Below are positions 14,959-15,694 of a stretch of 15,694 nt of DNA, one piece after another (the stretch's first letter is position 1; every line of letters begins with the position of its first letter). The notes below the pieces were generated by a model. That model saw only the letters and a program-made list of their open reading frames with translations. It was not told the origin of the DNA and searched no databases. A program made the translations under genes and the position numbers. The DNA lies in the NCBI GenBank assembly GCA_946886675.1, contig CAMPIZ010000007.1, forward strand, positions 1 through 15,694, given 5' to 3'. Source of the stretch: an uncultured Flavobacterium sp. Its GTDB lineage: Bacteria; Bacteroidota; Bacteroidia; Flavobacteriales; Flavobacteriaceae.

Positions 14959-15690
14959 TTAAGAGTATATCCCTCCATTAATATTAATAACTTCGCCTGT
15001 AATGTAACCCGCTTTTTTTGAAGCAAGAAAACTTACAAGGTCTGCCACTTCCTCCGCTTCGCCAAAACGGTTTGCCGGCACAAGTTTTATTAGTTCTTTC
15101 TCATCAAGCTCCCCAGTCATATCCGTTTTAATAAATCCGGGAGCAACAGCATTAACAGTTATATTTCTTTTTGCTACCTCCTGTGCCAGTGCTTTTGTAG
15201 CGCCTATAACAGCCGCTTTAGCAGCAGAATAATTGGTTTGTCCCGGCGTCCCTTTTACACCTGATACAGAAACCATATTTATTATACGCCCATATTTATT
15301 ACGCAAAAGCCTCTGTATAAAAAAGTTAGTTACATTATAAAAACCATTAAGGCTGGTATTTATTACCTGGTTCCAGTCGTCGTGAGACATCCACATAAAC
15401 AATCCGTCCCGGGTAATGCCTGCATTATTTACAATTACCTCAACAACAGCATCAGGATTGTTTTCCTGCCACTGCCCCAGTACTGTTTTTACCTCTTCGG
15501 CATTTGCCACATCAAACTTTATCAGCTCCCCTGTAGCACCGGCAGCAATAACCTTACCAAGCGTTTCCTGTGCCGCATTTATATTAGATTGGTAATTAAT
15601 AAGGATATGGTAATCAGAATCTGCTGCCAGTTTTTGACATATAGAACTGCCTATACCTCTTGATCCGCCTGTAACTAATGCACACTTCAT
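14959..15690 (-). CDS. 3-oxoacyl-ACP reductase, FabG-like short-chain dehydrogenase
   Basis: This 243-residue protein has the classical SDR layout. The N-terminal cofactor loop TGGSRGIG is at residues 7-14, NNAG at 88-91, and the catalytic Ser141, Tyr154 and Lys158 (YSAAK) are in place. The C-terminal end carries the ITGEVININGG signature typical of FabG. It should reduce 3-ketoacyl-ACP to 3-hydroxyacyl-ACP with NADPH in the cytoplasm, here serving polyene chain building because it sits 17 bases ahead of a ketosynthase and an ACP gene. The start fits the family because MKCALVTGG begins directly at the first beta strand. Only four bases lie upstream in the window, so whether it opens the operon cannot be judged. 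A housekeeping fabG is possible but less likely in this setting. Confidence 0.93.
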   Translation of the reverse strand: MKCALVTGGSRGIGSSICQKLAADSDYHILINYQSNINAAQETLGKVIAAGATGELIKFDVANAEEVKTVLGQWQENNPDAVVEVIVNNAGITRDGLFMWMSHDDWNQVINTSLNGFYNVTNFFIQRLLRNKYGRIINMVSVSGVKGTPGQTNYSAAKAAVIGATKALAQEVAKRNITVNAVAPGFIKTDMTGELDEKELIKLVPANRFGEAEEVADLVSFLASKKAGYITGEVININGGIYS

Positions 15691-15694
15691 ATAG

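Larger units (their letters stand above)
1..15690 (-). other. Part of a flexirubin-type (aryl polyene plus dialkylresorcinol) biosynthetic gene cluster
   Basis: Twenty-one consecutive minus-strand genes abut or overlap, with no gap above 25 bases, so they are probably co-transcribed. The content is three ketosynthases with intact triads, one KAS III-like DarB, one full-length and one half-length degenerate ketosynthase, two ACPs, one ketoreductase, two hot-dog dehydratase-like proteins, a thioesterase, DarA, two candidate acyltransferases, an ABC exporter, a LolA-like protein and a lipoprotein. From established knowledge, DarA/DarB with aryl-polyene enzymes defines flexirubin clusters in Flavobacterium and Chitinophaga relatives. 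The promoter end lies beyond position 15694 and the distal end beyond position 1. Starter-unit genes such as an ammonia-lyase are not seen here. Confidence 0.88.

Overview
The window is AT-rich and every supported gene lies on the minus strand. It looks like part of one long biosynthetic operon from a Bacteroidota bacterium, most likely Flavobacteriaceae. The reasons are the A/T-rich coding style, the absence of clear Shine-Dalgarno sequences, the very tight gene packing, and the gene set. The combination of darA- and darB-type genes with type II fatty-acid/aryl-polyene enzymes is the hallmark of flexirubin-type pigment clusters (an aryl polyene carboxylic acid esterified to a dialkylresorcinol). 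That assignment rests on recognising families from the translated sequence; no database search was run.

Transcription runs from high to low coordinates. Region A (15690 to 12568) holds a FabG-like ketoreductase, a FabF-like ketosynthase with an intact Cys-His-His triad, an acyl carrier protein and an LpxL/HtrB-like membrane acyltransferase. Region B (12571 to 10510) is the dialkylresorcinol module: DarA (flavodoxin-like aromatase with a C-terminal membrane anchor) and DarB (KAS III-like enzyme that forms the cyclohexanedione). Region C (10510 to 8232) holds two hot-dog dehydratase-like proteins, one of which has lost its catalytic His, a small protein of unknown function, and a BtrH-type Cys/His/Asp protein. 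Region D (8226 to 6198) is an ABC-2 type exporter (ATPase plus permease).

Region E (6223 to 1509) holds a YbgC-like thioesterase, a ketosynthase followed by a half-length KS-like protein without an active-site Cys, a second ACP, and a ketosynthase followed by a full-length chain-length-factor-like protein without any catalytic triad residue. Region F (1515 to 1) holds a membrane-anchored polysaccharide deacetylase-family protein, a periplasmic LolA-like protein and the start of a lipoprotein gene that runs off the window.

Proposed workflow (inference): two ACPs carry the growing chains, and KS/CLF-type pairs, the ketoreductase and the dehydratase pair build the conjugated polyene. DarB and DarA make the resorcinol head. 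A BtrH-like or LpxL-like acyltransferase joins the two halves, and the ABC exporter and LolA/lipoprotein components move the pigment to the outer membrane. The genes for the aromatic starter (tyrosine ammonia-lyase, CoA/ACP ligase, ring-modifying enzymes) are not in the window. No stretch over 300 bases lacks a gene: the longest gap is 25 bases, most junctions overlap, and I see no internal promoter, terminator, RNA gene, repeat, CRISPR array or mobile element.
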